Shown: one piece after another, positions 26,748 to 35,290 of the stretch
Numbering within the stretch: position 1 is the first letter of the stretch
Layout: the number at the start of each line of letters is the position of its first letter
NCBI RefSeq assembly: GCF_900111885.1
Contig: NZ_FOKG01000018.1
Span: 62,001-126,000 of the forward strand
Direction of reading: 5' to 3'
Length of the DNA: 64,000 bases
From: Amycolatopsis marina
Lineage (GTDB): Bacteria > Actinomycetota > Actinomycetes > Mycobacteriales > Pseudonocardiaceae
Notes under the pieces: model-generated
The model's database searches: none
Seen by the model: the letters and a program-made list of their open reading frames with translations, nothing else
What the model was told of the DNA's origin: nothing
Translations under genes and position numbers: made by a program

Positions 26748-27143
26748 TCAGCGCTCCTGCCGCAGGGCCGCCCATCCCAGTTTCTCCTGCTGTCGCTTGG
26801 ACATTCCGGCGACGACAAGATCGTAGGAGTCCTCGATCATCTCCGCCACCAGCGCAGTGGGCACCGAGCCGTCCAGGACCACGGTGTTCCAGTGCCGCTT
26901 GTTCAGGTGATAGCCGCCCGTGATGCCCGGGTACCTTGCCCGTAGCGCCACGGCGAGATCGGGATCGCACTTGAGACTGACCTGCAACGGCCGGGACGTC
27001 AGGCTGCTGAGCGCGAACATCTTGCCCGCGACCTTGAAGACACTGGTGGCCTCGCCGAACGGGAACTCCTCGCGAGCGCCCGCGAAGCTCAGACACATCT
27101 CCTTGAGTACGTCGGGGGTCATGGAGGCGAGACTAGCCGTCAA
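26748..27143 (-). CDS. MmcQ/YjbR-family DNA-binding-fold protein
   Basis: A 131-residue YjbR-like protein: FAGAREEFPFGEATSVFKVAGKMFAL, then SLKCDPDLAVALRARYPGI and YHLNKRHWNTVVLDG, the conserved block of this family (CyaY-like fold). Molecular role unknown. The TTG start at 27143 overlaps the end of the upstream acetyltransferase gene by 11 bases; an internal ATG at 27122 is a second choice but lacks a ribosome site. Confidence 0.85.
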   Translation of the reverse strand: MTASLASMTPDVLKEMCLSFAGAREEFPFGEATSVFKVAGKMFALSSLTSRPLQVSLKCDPDLAVALRARYPGITGGYHLNKRHWNTVVLDGSVPTALVAEMIEDSYDLVVAGMSKRQQEKLGWAALRQER

Positions 27144-27639
27144 CTGATCCGGCTCCGCCGACCCGCTTCACATACCGGTGGGCCGGAACCAGGACCGGCC
27201 CGTCCGCGCCGGGCGCGTGATGGTCGAACGGTCCCTCGTCGACCCAGCCGTTGCGCTCGTAGAACCTCCGCGCCCTGGTGTTGCCCGCGACGACCGCGAG
27301 CCACGCCCGCCCGTATCCGTTCGCGACGACCAACCGTTCCGCCTCCGTCAGCAGAACGGCGGCGATGCCGCTGCCCCGGTGCCGCCCCGCGACGTACACC
27401 TGCTCGACCTCGTCGCGGACCACCATCACGAATCCCGCCACCTCGTCGGCGACCGTTGCGACCACCGTGTCGTCGACGTGCTGTTCGGCTCGTGTCCAGA
27501 ACGAATCCCGGGTCCGGATCGCGACCAGGTGCTCGGGGACGTTTCCCAGGTAACCGTCACACCATCCCCGGTACCAGATTTCCGCGACGGCCCCGGCATC
27601 GTCAGGGCGGGCAGGACATACATTCGCATCGGCCGTCAT
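27133..27639 (-). CDS. GNAT-family acetyltransferase
   Basis: A 168-residue GNAT protein with VYVAGRHRGSGIAAVLL (acetyl-CoA loop R-G-S-G-I-A) and LAVVAGNTRARRFYERNGW. It acetylates an unknown amine using acetyl-CoA. It overlaps the downstream YjbR gene, so the two are probably co-expressed. Confidence 0.85.
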   Translation of the reverse strand: MTADANVCPARPDDAGAVAEIWYRGWCDGYLGNVPEHLVAIRTRDSFWTRAEQHVDDTVVATVADEVAGFVMVVRDEVEQVYVAGRHRGSGIAAVLLTEAERLVVANGYGRAWLAVVAGNTRARRFYERNGWVDEGPFDHHAPGADGPVLVPAHRYVKRVGGAGSVDG

Positions 27640-27860
27640 GGGACGAGTGTAGGAACAAGCACCGACGACCTGTGGACTCTCGCGGCCTCACCGGTGAGTG
27701 GCCGGACGGTCGCACCGCACACCCGGGCACCGCAGCACACGGCAGTCCCCACCCACCGCCGAGGTGTAGCCTGAAATTGCGCGAAACTATCGCCGCGGTC
27801 TCCCGGTGCTATTCGCACCGCTTGATTTCGAGCACGAGCACAAGCACGAACGGGAGCAGT

Positions 27861-28040
27861 ATGCCCACGACCGACGCGAGATCAAGCGCCTCCGGTAGCA
27901 GCGAGCACGTCGCCAACGGGTGCGCGGCATGCGATCACCCGCTGAGCACGCACGACCAGATCGCGGCCCGCTTCTGCCGTGCCACCGCGGCAGGCTCCTA
28001 TCGCCGCGGCTGCGTCTGCACGGCTCGCAGCAAATCCTGA
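27861..28040 (+). CDS. RGCVC-family small cysteine-rich protein
   Basis: A 59-residue protein from ATG 27861 with a CGGGAG ribosome site. It has CAACDHPLSTHDQIAARFC in the middle and ends with RRGCVCTARSKS, the motif that names this actinobacterial family. The Cys and His spacing suggests a zinc or other metal site; function unknown. It lies 54 bp before the HPF-like gene on the same strand. The 220 bp upstream shows no gene. Confidence 0.65.
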   Translation: MPTTDARSSASGSSEHVANGCAACDHPLSTHDQIAARFCRATAAGSYRRGCVCTARSKS

Positions 28041-28094
28041 CCTGCGCGAATCGTCGCAGACGGGTTGTCCGGAACTTTCCGACAGGGAGCGCAA

Positions 28095-28445
28095 ATGCAG
28101 GTCCAGGTCAACACCGATGCCAACATCGAAGGTAACGCAGCGCTTCTCGCACACGTGGAGGCAGAGATCAGCGCGGCGCTTGCGCGGTTCGACGAGCAGA
28201 TCACCCGTATCGAAGTACACCTGAGCGACGACAACGGACAGCGGCCGGGGAACACCGACAAGCGGTGCATGCTGGAAGCCCGGCCTGCCGGGCAGCAACC
28301 CGTCGTCGTCACCCACAATGCGGAGACCATCGACCAGGCCTGTAGCGGTGCGACACAGAAGCTCAAGCACCTGCTCGAGAGCAGCTTCGGCCGGCTGGCG
28401 GACCGCGGAGGGCATGCGACGATCCGGGACGGCCACAGCCACTGA
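28095..28445 (+). CDS. HPF/RaiA-like ribosome-associated protein (short)
   Basis: A 116-residue protein with the S30AE-type beta-alpha-beta-beta-beta-alpha pattern: MQVQVNTDANIEGNAAL, RIEVHLSDDNGQRPG, and a final helix IDQACSGATQKLKHLLESSF. Family members bind the 30S decoding region and stabilise hibernating ribosomes. It lacks the C-terminal dimerisation domain of long HPF. The ATG at 28095 has an AGGGAG site. Some such proteins in actinobacteria are annotated simply as ribosome-associated; direct ribosome binding is inferred. Confidence 0.7.
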   Translation: MQVQVNTDANIEGNAALLAHVEAEISAALARFDEQITRIEVHLSDDNGQRPGNTDKRCMLEARPAGQQPVVVTHNAETIDQACSGATQKLKHLLESSFGRLADRGGHATIRDGHSH

Positions 28446-28535
28446 CCTGCCGTCGCTCGCCACGAGGTCACCTCCTGGCGAGCAAGATCCGCCAAGTCCC
28501 CACCGCGCCGCGCGTCAGTTGAGTACCGTTCCACT

Positions 28536-31109
28536 ATGCGAAGACTGCCGTGGCGGGCGGCTCCCAAGGCAACGCTGGCAAGCCCGCTGACTCTCGTCGC
28601 CGCCTCAGTGACCGCGCTGCTCGCGTGCTTCCTGGCCACCGCCGCGGTGTTGCACGCCTCGGCCGCGGGCGGCGCGGCTGTCGACTACCAGTCCGACAAC
28701 GCCTGCCCTGACGCCCACGGCCCGGCCTTCACCGGCCGTTCGGTACATCTCGACGACATTCCCCGCATCGTCGACACGGTGCGACGGCATGCGGCCGAGC
28801 AGGGGTTCGGTGCGGCTCAGGTTGCCATGTACACCTTCGACCTGCCGGAGACCGAGTTCGCGGGCACGGAGTACAAGACCCGGCTCGGCTACGCCGACGG
28901 CGGTATCGAGCACCTCCAGGTGGTCGAGGGCGACCCGGGACGCCCGGGACTGTCGATGGGCACGAGGCTCGCACTCGAGGAAGACATCCCGATCGGCACG
29001 AAGGGCCAGCAGGGCTCGATGCCGCCGATCGTCAGCCTGCACAGCGATCTCGATGAACCCGTCCCGCGCTGGTGGTGCTCACAGCGGGACATGGCCGTGC
29101 AGCAGCGGATCGTCGATCCGCCGGGTGGGGCGGTGATCTTCGCGACCGAAAGGGAGACCTTCACCGCCGCCGCGCGGGCAGCGGGCACCGACGGTGTGGA
29201 GTGGTTCAACATCACCTTCCCCGGCCCCGCGCCGCGCGACCTGGACGAAGCCTACGACCAGGTACGCAGGTCCGAGGCCGCGGTAAGCGGAGCACGAGCG
29301 GACTTGGCCCGCCAAGGGCTGGCCGAGCAGCTCAACTCGGGGTCGCCGTTCGCGCGGTCGGCGGAGATCGCGCAGAAGGCACAGACGAACGTGCTCGGGT
29401 CCATTCTTCCGCTGGCCTTCATCAGCGTGCTGGTGGGAATCGGCGGAGTCGGCACCGTGGGGCTGCAGTGGTTCCAGCGGCGGCACAGCGTGGCCCGGCT
29501 GCTCGCCGCGCGGGGCACGAGCCCTGCCGGAATCGGGGGTCTCGCGGTGGCCGAGCTGGGCCTTCCGCTGCTGGTCGGCGGGGTGTCCGGAGCCGCTCTC
29601 GCCTGGCTGCTGCTCGACGGGTACGGGCCACCCGGCCATGCGAGCACGACCGCGGTGATCGCCGCGGGCGGAGCGGCCGCAGCGGTCTTGCTCGTCTCAC
29701 TCGGCTTGCTGGCGGCCATCGTCGCGCACCGCAGCCATCGGGAGTTCCAACTCGGCCGCCTGCATGGAAAGGGCCGCGGCCGCATCTTGGCCTGGATCCC
29801 CTGGGAACTGGTGACGGCGGCGCTCGCACTGTTCGGCTGGATCCGGCTCACCGAGTACCGCCAGTCGTCGGGGTCGCTCAATCCGCTGCCGCAGGTGGAT
29901 CCGATCGCGCTGACCTATCCGGTTTTCGTCGTCCTCACGGCCGCGATGATCGCCGCGCGCCTGGCCTGGCTGGTGCTCCGCCTGTCGCCACGTGCGGTCT
30001 TCTGGTCGCGACCCACCCTGCAACTGGCGATCCGGCGCATGGCCAGCGCGCGCGCACCCGTGATCGCCGTACTGGCCATCGGTGTCGTCGCCATCGGCAC
30101 GCTGTCGGCGGGCAACGCGATCGCCGACGCTCAACGACAGTCGCTCGACACCAAGTCCGGGACTTTCGTCGGCGCCAACTCCCGGGTGGACACCGAGCAG
30201 CCGGTGGGGCTCGGTGAGAAGTCGTTGCCCGCGCCGGTCCGCGACGACAGCACCGTGGTCGGCGAGTTGACCGGGACCGGGAGCGTGGTGCTGGTCGTGG
30301 ATCCCACCACGGTCGGCTCGGTGGCCTGGTTGGCGGCTGTGCCGGACAGCGCGGCGCTACTGCGCACGCTCGGCGCCGCAGGTCCCGCAGCCCCCACCGC
30401 CGGCACACCGGCGATCCGGGTCGGGCACACCTCGGAGCAGGCGCTGGCACTCCCCGATCTTCCCGACGCGCGTCCGGTCGCGGACGTGCCGGTGTTCCCG
30501 ATCATCGGGTCCCAGCCCGGGTACGTGATCTCCCGGGACGCCCTCACACAGGAACAACTCGCCTCGATACCGCGTTGGAGCATCCTGTCCTCGCTCTCCC
30601 CGGACGAGCTGTCGGCGGGGCTGGCCGACGCGGGAGTGCTGCAACTCAACCCGATGAGCCGCGATTCGGCACTCGACGCGTTGCCCTTCTACGTCGTGGA
30701 GTGGAGTTTCGCCTACGTGACGATGCTCGGCGCGGTACTCGGTCTCGTCGCGGCGCTGGCCCTGCTCGTGGCCGTCGAGGTCCGCAGGAGACAGAACGCG
30801 CTCGCCGGGGCCCTGGTGCTGCGTATGGGGTTGCGGCCGAGGGCGCTGCTGGGCAGCTACCTGCTGGAGGTAGGCGCCCTCGCCGGGCTCGCCCTGCTGA
30901 CCGGAGTCGTGTGCGGGGCGGCGGTCGCCGGGATCTCGGTACCGCGGTTCGACCCCGCGGGCTGGCTGGCGCCACAGTCGGAACTGCCCAACCTCATCCC
31001 GTTCGTGCTCGGATTGTTAGCTGCCGGAGCCGTTGTCGTGGCACTGGCGGGCTGGCTCGCGATGCGCTCGGTGCGCACCGCCCGGACCGCGGAGCTGCTT
31101 CGTGGCTAG
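28536..31109 (+). CDS. FtsX-like ABC transporter permease
   Basis: An 857-residue membrane protein. One N-terminal helix (SVTALLACFLATAAVLHAS) precedes a large extracytoplasmic domain (about 45-270), then groups of helices at about 285-420 and 470-530, a second extracytoplasmic segment, and the final three helices at about 725-850, the FtsX/MacB-type arrangement. It works with the two ATPases encoded directly downstream, probably exporting or mechanically releasing a substrate at the membrane. Its stop TAG is overlapped by the next start (GTGGCTAG), the point where a 51-bp repeat begins. Confidence 0.88.
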   Translation: MRRLPWRAAPKATLASPLTLVAASVTALLACFLATAAVLHASAAGGAAVDYQSDNACPDAHGPAFTGRSVHLDDIPRIVDTVRRHAAEQGFGAAQVAMYTFDLPETEFAGTEYKTRLGYADGGIEHLQVVEGDPGRPGLSMGTRLALEEDIPIGTKGQQGSMPPIVSLHSDLDEPVPRWWCSQRDMAVQQRIVDPPGGAVIFATERETFTAAARAAGTDGVEWFNITFPGPAPRDLDEAYDQVRRSEAAVSGARADLARQGLAEQLNSGSPFARSAEIAQKAQTNVLGSILPLAFISVLVGIGGVGTVGLQWFQRRHSVARLLAARGTSPAGIGGLAVAELGLPLLVGGVSGAALAWLLLDGYGPPGHASTTAVIAAGGAAAAVLLVSLGLLAAIVAHRSHREFQLGRLHGKGRGRILAWIPWELVTAALALFGWIRLTEYRQSSGSLNPLPQVDPIALTYPVFVVLTAAMIAARLAWLVLRLSPRAVFWSRPTLQLAIRRMASARAPVIAVLAIGVVAIGTLSAGNAIADAQRQSLDTKSGTFVGANSRVDTEQPVGLGEKSLPAPVRDDSTVVGELTGTGSVVLVVDPTTVGSVAWLAAVPDSAALLRTLGAAGPAAPTAGTPAIRVGHTSEQALALPDLPDARPVADVPVFPIIGSQPGYVISRDALTQEQLASIPRWSILSSLSPDELSAGLADAGVLQLNPMSRDSALDALPFYVVEWSFAYVTMLGAVLGLVAALALLVAVEVRRRQNALAGALVLRMGLRPRALLGSYLLEVGALAGLALLTGVVCGAAVAGISVPRFDPAGWLAPQSELPNLIPFVLGLLAAGAVVVALAGWLAMRSVRTARTAELLRG

Positions 31110-31989
31110 CGGCGCGGAGCGCCTCCATGGGGGGCGGTGGTCGGGCGACGGGAGGGCTAGCGGCGCGGAGCGCCTCCATGGGGGGCGGTGGTCGGGCGAC
31201 GGGAGGGCTAGCGGCGCGGAGCGCCTCCATGGGGGGCGGTGGTCGGGCGACGGGAGGGCTAGCGGCGCGGAGCGCCTCCATGGGGGGCGGTGGTCGGGCG
31301 ACGGGAGGGCAGAACACGTCTTCGAACTCGACCGGGTCGGCGTCGACTACGTGACTCCCGCCGGAGTCGTCGCCGGCGTGGACGACGTGACCCTGTCCGT
31401 GCCCGCGACAGGTATCACCGTGCTGGCCGGGCCGTCCGGCTCGGGCAAGTCCACCCTGCTGCGGGTCCTGGGCCTTTTCGAGCGGCCGGCGCGAGGGCGG
31501 CTGGGTTTCCGCGGTACCGACGTCGGCGGTCTCGGTCATGCCGGCCGCAGAGCCATCCGTCGGCATGACCTCAGCCAGGTGTTCCAGAATCCGACCGACA
31601 ACCTGCTCGACTACCTCAGCGCCGCGAAGAACCTGCTGGCGGCCGCCGGGTCCGCGAACCAGGTGTGTGCGCCGGAGGTACTGCTGGAGCAACTCGGTCT
31701 CGGTGGAACGGGTTCCTGGCCGGTGTCCGCGCTGTCCGGCGGGCAGCAGCAGCGGCTGGCGTTCGGCTGCGCGCTCGCACGTGGTTCGTCGGTGGTCCTC
31801 GCCGACGAACCGACCTCGCAGCTCGACGAGCAGTCGGCCGATCTGGTGCTCGACACCCTGCGCGAGCTGGCACGCCGGAACGTCGCCCTGGTCGTCACGT
31901 CGCACGACGAGCGCCTGATCGAACTGGGGACGCGGGTGGTCCGGCTGCACGCGGGACGAGTGGACGAGATCAAGGATGCGATTTCATGA
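31102..31989 (+). CDS. ABC transporter ATPase with a 4x17-residue N-terminal repeat
   Basis: A 295-residue ATPase. The GTG at 31102 overlaps the permease stop, and residues 2-69 are four perfect copies of ASGAERLHGGRWSGDGR, coded by a 51-bp minisatellite. The true domain starts at about residue 70 (FELDRVGVDYVTP). Walker A is GPSGSGKST (110-118), the signature LSGGQQQRL, and Walker B VVLADEPTSQLD. No other good start exists between the repeats and the domain, so translation through the repeat is likely. It overlaps the second ATPase by four bases (ATGA). Confidence 0.88.
   Translation: MASGAERLHGGRWSGDGRASGAERLHGGRWSGDGRASGAERLHGGRWSGDGRASGAERLHGGRWSGDGRAEHVFELDRVGVDYVTPAGVVAGVDDVTLSVPATGITVLAGPSGSGKSTLLRVLGLFERPARGRLGFRGTDVGGLGHAGRRAIRRHDLSQVFQNPTDNLLDYLSAAKNLLAAAGSANQVCAPEVLLEQLGLGGTGSWPVSALSGGQQQRLAFGCALARGSSVVLADEPTSQLDEQSADLVLDTLRELARRNVALVVTSHDERLIELGTRVVRLHAGRVDEIKDAIS
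31105..31308 (+). repeat. 51-bp tandem minisatellite, four copies
   Basis: Four near-perfect 51-bp units begin at 31105, 31156, 31207 and 31258, each starting GCTAGCGGCGCGGAGCGCC and ending GGGCGACGGGAGG. Period 51 is a multiple of three, so the downstream ATPase frame stays open whatever the copy number. Each unit contains a small GGCGC/GCGCC stem. Confidence 0.97.
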
Positions 31990-32660
31990 CCGAACTGGCA
32001 CACCCCGCCGTGCACGCTGTCAATCTGCACCGGCGGTTCCCACATCCCAGTGGCGCGGTGTCCGTGCTGCGGGGCTTGGAACTGCGAGTCTCCCGCGGGG
32101 AGCTGGTGACGGTGTCGGGACGTTCCGGCTCGGGCAAGAGTTCGCTGCTGGCCCTGCTGTGCGGCTTCGACTCGCCGGATTCGGGCACGGTCCTGCTCGA
32201 CGGTGAGCCGATGAACGGGGCGCCGTCCTGGCACACCTGCGCGGTGCTGCCACAGGCCCTCGGACTCGCCACCGAGCTGACCGTCGCCGAGAACGTCGCG
32301 CTGCCGCTGCGGCTCCGGCCGGACCTGCGGCTCGGCGCGCCGGCTATCGCGGCCAGGGTGCGCGAACTGCTCACCGGGCTCGGTATCGGTGAGCTGGCCG
32401 AGCGCTACCCGCTGGAGGTGTCCTTCGGGCAACAGCAACGGGTGGCTTTGGCGAGGGCCGTCAGTGGCAGGCCGGCGGTGCTGCTCGTTGACGAGCCGAC
32501 CGCCCACCTCGATGCGGGAAGCACTCCCGCGGTGTTGCGGATGCTGCGCGGCTGTGCCGACGAAGGTGCCGCGCTCATCGTGGCGACCCACGACGATGCC
32601 GTGCACCGGATAGCCGATCGCCGGGTCGCGCTCCGAGACGGAGTCCTCACCGACACGTGA
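31986..32660 (+). CDS. ABC transporter ATPase, second subunit
   Basis: A 224-residue LolD/MacB-type ATPase. Walker A SGRSGSGKSS, a modified signature VSFGQQQRVALAR (usual LSGGQ), Walker B VLLVDEPTAHLD, and switch His in VATHDD. It probably forms a heterodimer with the preceding ATPase, the two signatures differing in strength, and drives the permease at 28536. The ATG at 31986 overlaps the previous stop. Confidence 0.9.
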   Translation: MTELAHPAVHAVNLHRRFPHPSGAVSVLRGLELRVSRGELVTVSGRSGSGKSSLLALLCGFDSPDSGTVLLDGEPMNGAPSWHTCAVLPQALGLATELTVAENVALPLRLRPDLRLGAPAIAARVRELLTGLGIGELAERYPLEVSFGQQQRVALARAVSGRPAVLLVDEPTAHLDAGSTPAVLRMLRGCADEGAALIVATHDDAVHRIADRRVALRDGVLTDT

Positions 32661-32697
32661 TCACCGCGATGTTCGAGCGTCCGTAGAATCAGTGGCG

Positions 32698-33777
32698 ATG
32701 CGACGCTACAGGTGGTGGTTCGGGGGGCTGGCGCTTGCCGGAGTCGTGGTCCTCGTCGCGGTGTTCGCGTTGCTCGGCAGGCAACCACCCGCACCGCAGG
32801 ACGATCTGCCCGGTCCGCCCGGCACCGGTCCGCTCACCGTCGTCGCGATGGGCGACAGCACATTGTCCGGCGAGGGGGCGGGTAACTACCTGCAGGAGAC
32901 CAACGGGCAGAACGGGAACTGGTGTCACCGCTCCCCCAACGCCTCCGTCTTCAAGATCGAAGCGCCGGGGATCGAGAAGAAGATCAACCTCGCGTGCTCT
33001 GGCGCGCCCTCGGCGCAGGTCGCACTCGGCGACATCAAGCAGTGGACCGAGCCGTCCCAGGCACAGCAGCTGGCCGAGCTGACCAAGACACACCGGATCT
33101 CCGCGGTGGTGGTCGCTCTCGGCGCGAACGACGACCCGCATTTCTCCGGACTCATCTCGGAGTGCTTCCGCGCGTGGTTCAGCGAGCGCATCCCGCCGTG
33201 CAGTGAGCGGATCAAACAGGACTGGCAGAACCGGGTCGACGCGATGGTGCCGAAGGTCGTCGGGGCGTTGGAGGACATCCGAAAGGTGTTGCGCCGCGCC
33301 GGATACGACACCGAGGACTACCAGTTGGTGCTGCAGACCTACGCGGCGCCGATCGGCCCGGACATCCCGGAGGAGTACCGCTCGCTCAACGGCTGCCCGT
33401 TCCGCAAGGAGGATCTGCGCTGGGTCAAGAACGAGGCCGTGAAGACACTCACCGCGGGGCTGCGCGACGTCGCCGCACAGACATCGGCACGTTTGCTCGA
33501 CCTGTCCGCCGCGGGCGACGGACACGAGGCCTGCAGTGGTGGCGACGATCCGAGTTCGGAGTGGTTCAGCAGACTCACGGTCCAGTGGACCGACCTCACC
33601 GACGCCGACCGTGCCGGGCATGCGATCCAGGACTCGTTCCATCCCAACGCGGCGGGGCATGCGCAGTTTGCCCGCTGTGTCAGCGAGTTCCTCGCGACCA
33701 GCGATCCCGCTGCGGCGTGTCTGGAAGGTGACGACGGTCAGTTGCATGCGGCGACAATGGCCGGGCCGCTGAACTGA
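32698..33777 (+). CDS. Membrane-anchored SGNH-family hydrolase
   Basis: A 359-residue protein with an N-terminal basic start and one transmembrane helix (FGGLALAGVVVLVAVFALL), then an extracytoplasmic SGNH domain: VVAMGDSTLSGEG (block I Ser), VVALGANDDPHF (block III Asn), and DSFHPNAAGHAQF (Asp-x-x-His). Six Cys in the domain suggest disulfides, as in secreted actinobacterial lipases of this type. Likely an esterase acting outside the membrane. ATG at 32698; a GTG two codons upstream is an alternative. Confidence 0.85.
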   Translation: MRRYRWWFGGLALAGVVVLVAVFALLGRQPPAPQDDLPGPPGTGPLTVVAMGDSTLSGEGAGNYLQETNGQNGNWCHRSPNASVFKIEAPGIEKKINLACSGAPSAQVALGDIKQWTEPSQAQQLAELTKTHRISAVVVALGANDDPHFSGLISECFRAWFSERIPPCSERIKQDWQNRVDAMVPKVVGALEDIRKVLRRAGYDTEDYQLVLQTYAAPIGPDIPEEYRSLNGCPFRKEDLRWVKNEAVKTLTAGLRDVAAQTSARLLDLSAAGDGHEACSGGDDPSSEWFSRLTVQWTDLTDADRAGHAIQDSFHPNAAGHAQFARCVSEFLATSDPAAACLEGDDGQLHAATMAGPLN

Positions 33778-33834
33778 CAGAGCGTCTGGGAACGGAGCTG
33801 GCCACTGGTCTCAAGCAGACACCGGGGCCCGTGC

Positions 33835-34395
33835 TCATTCCGGCAGCACGCAGGCGACGAGGTCGCGCAACTCGGTGCGCGACGGTGTGCGCCGTGCGAG
33901 CAGGCAACGAAGATTCAGTCCGTCGAGCAACGCAGTGAGGGCGGATGCCCGCACCGGGCCGACGACCGCGGCCAGTGATTCGGCGACCGCGTCGTTGTAC
34001 CGGTTGGCGGTTTCCCGCAGTGCCGGTCGGCGCAGCGCGGCGAGATACAGCTCGTAACAGACGACCGAGCGCGTCCGCCATTCACCGAAGCAGTAGTCCA
34101 GCACCTGATCCGCGAGCGCGCCGGCGAGATCGGCTCCCGGCTGCGGCCACGCGGCCTGGTGTGCGAGAAACCGCTCGGTGGCCCGCTCCAGCGCCACCTG
34201 GATCAGGTCGTCCCGTGACGCGAAGTGATAGGTCGTCGATCCGAGCGGCACATCGGCACGTTCGGCCACCGCCCGATGGGTCAGCGCCTCGATACCGAGT
34301 TCGGCGATGACGGCTTCGGCCGCGTCGGCGATGCGCTCCCGCCGGTGCGGGTCGTGGCGACGTACTCGTGATCGGTTGTCCGCTGCGGGAGCCAT
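33835..34395 (-). CDS. TetR-family regulator coupled to an SMR pump
   Basis: A 186-residue TetR protein: basic start, helix-turn-helix at about 35-65 (LTHRAVAERADVPLGSTTYHF then SRDDL), and a helical ligand domain. Its ATG shares a base with the stop of the upstream SMR gene (TGATG), so it is translated with the pump. It probably represses the pump and itself through a TGTACA-type site ahead of the operon. Confidence 0.88.
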   Translation of the reverse strand: MAPAADNRSRVRRHDPHRRERIADAAEAVIAELGIEALTHRAVAERADVPLGSTTYHFASRDDLIQVALERATERFLAHQAAWPQPGADLAGALADQVLDYCFGEWRTRSVVCYELYLAALRRPALRETANRYNDAVAESLAAVVGPVRASALTALLDGLNLRCLLARRTPSRTELRDLVACVLPE

Positions 34396-34715
34396 CAGTG
34401 GCCTCCACCGAGATTGAGCACCACCACGCCGCTGATCACCAGCACGACCCCGGCCACCTTCGTCCACGTGAACGCCTCGCCCAGCAACAGCACCCCGATG
34501 ATCGCGACGAGGGCGGTGCCCAGTCCCGCCCACAGCGCGTATGCGGTACCGACCTCGAAGGACTTGAGGGCGAAGGTCAGCAGGGCGAACGCCGCGAGGT
34601 ACCCGGCCACCATCCCGATGCTGGGCCAGAGCCTGGAGAAGCCCTCCGACAGCTTCATGCAGGTGGTCGCGAAAACCTCGGTGAGGATCGCGCCGATCAG
34701 GAACACCCAGCCCAT
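34395..34715 (-). CDS. SMR-family multidrug/guanidinium exporter
   Basis: A 106-residue protein with four transmembrane helices. The first helix has GWVFLIGAILTEVFATTCMKLSEGF with the essential membrane Glu (Glu12) and ends LWPS; AYALWAGLGTALVAIIG in helix 3 follows the EmrE pattern. Dimers exchange protons for cationic drugs or guanidinium. ATG at 34715 is chosen because upstream residues are non-hydrophobic and run through the operator. Transcribed with its TetR. Confidence 0.9.
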   Translation of the reverse strand: MGWVFLIGAILTEVFATTCMKLSEGFSRLWPSIGMVAGYLAAFALLTFALKSFEVGTAYALWAGLGTALVAIIGVLLLGEAFTWTKVAGVVLVISGVVVLNLGGGH

Positions 34716-34747
34716 TCGTACCACCTGACGCTCACCGGGAACCGACC

Positions 34748-34761
34748 TGTACAAGTGTACA
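34748..34761. promoter_or_regulatory. TGTACA-AG-TGTACA operator candidate
   Basis: Two TGTACA palindromes separated by AG lie 33 bases upstream of the SMR start, overlapping the expected promoter. They are a good candidate for the co-encoded TetR regulator. Confidence 0.6.
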
Positions 34762-34834
34762 TAACGGCGGTGGCGCCGACACGACGTCGATCAGCCGGGC
34801 GGCCGGTCGCGGTACCAGGCGAGCGACACCGCAC

Positions 34835-35290
34835 TCAGAGATTCGGCGAACGTCCCTCGAACGGTGTGGAGAGCACGACCGTTGTCCTGGTGGACACCTT
34901 GGCGGCCTCGCGGATTCTGCGGAGCAGGTCCTCCAGACCCAACGGGGACGCCACACGGACGAGCAGGATGTACGACTCGTCCCCGGCCACCGAGTAGCAC
35001 GACTCGATCTCGGTGATGTGCTCCAGCCGCTGCGGATAGTCGTCCGGCGCGGCCGGGTCGTTGGGGGTGAGGGAGATCAGCGCGGTCAGCGGCAGGCCAA
35101 TCTGCTCCCCGTCCAGCCGGGCCGTGTAACCGCGGATGACACCGCGCTGCTCCAGCCGACGGACCCGCTGGTGCACCGCCGACACCGAAAGGCCGACCCG
35201 TTCGGCGAGATCGGTGAAACTGCGTCGTCCGTCGGCGGCCAGTTCCCTGGCGATCGCCTGATCGAGAGGTTCGAGAGGCCCGGCGGTCAT
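34835..35290 (-). CDS. Lrp/AsnC-family regulator
   Basis: A 151-residue Lrp-type protein: N-terminal helix-turn-helix (LDQAIARELAADGRRSFTDL, VGLSVSAVHQRVRRLEQRGVI) and C-terminal RAM domain (HITEIESCYSVAGDESYILLV). Lrp proteins sense amino acids. The ATG overlaps the stop of the upstream M24 peptidase gene by four bases (ATGA), suggesting shared control of dipeptide or proline-peptide use. Confidence 0.9.
   Translation of the reverse strand: MTAGPLEPLDQAIARELAADGRRSFTDLAERVGLSVSAVHQRVRRLEQRGVIRGYTARLDGEQIGLPLTALISLTPNDPAAPDDYPQRLEHITEIESCYSVAGDESYILLVRVASPLGLEDLLRRIREAAKVSTRTTVVLSTPFEGRSPNL

Noticed and set aside
28605-31950. Several long minus-strand frames opposite the ABC operon, including repeats of MEALRAASPPVARPPP
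   Set aside because: They are antisense shadows of GC-rich coding sequence and of the minisatellite.
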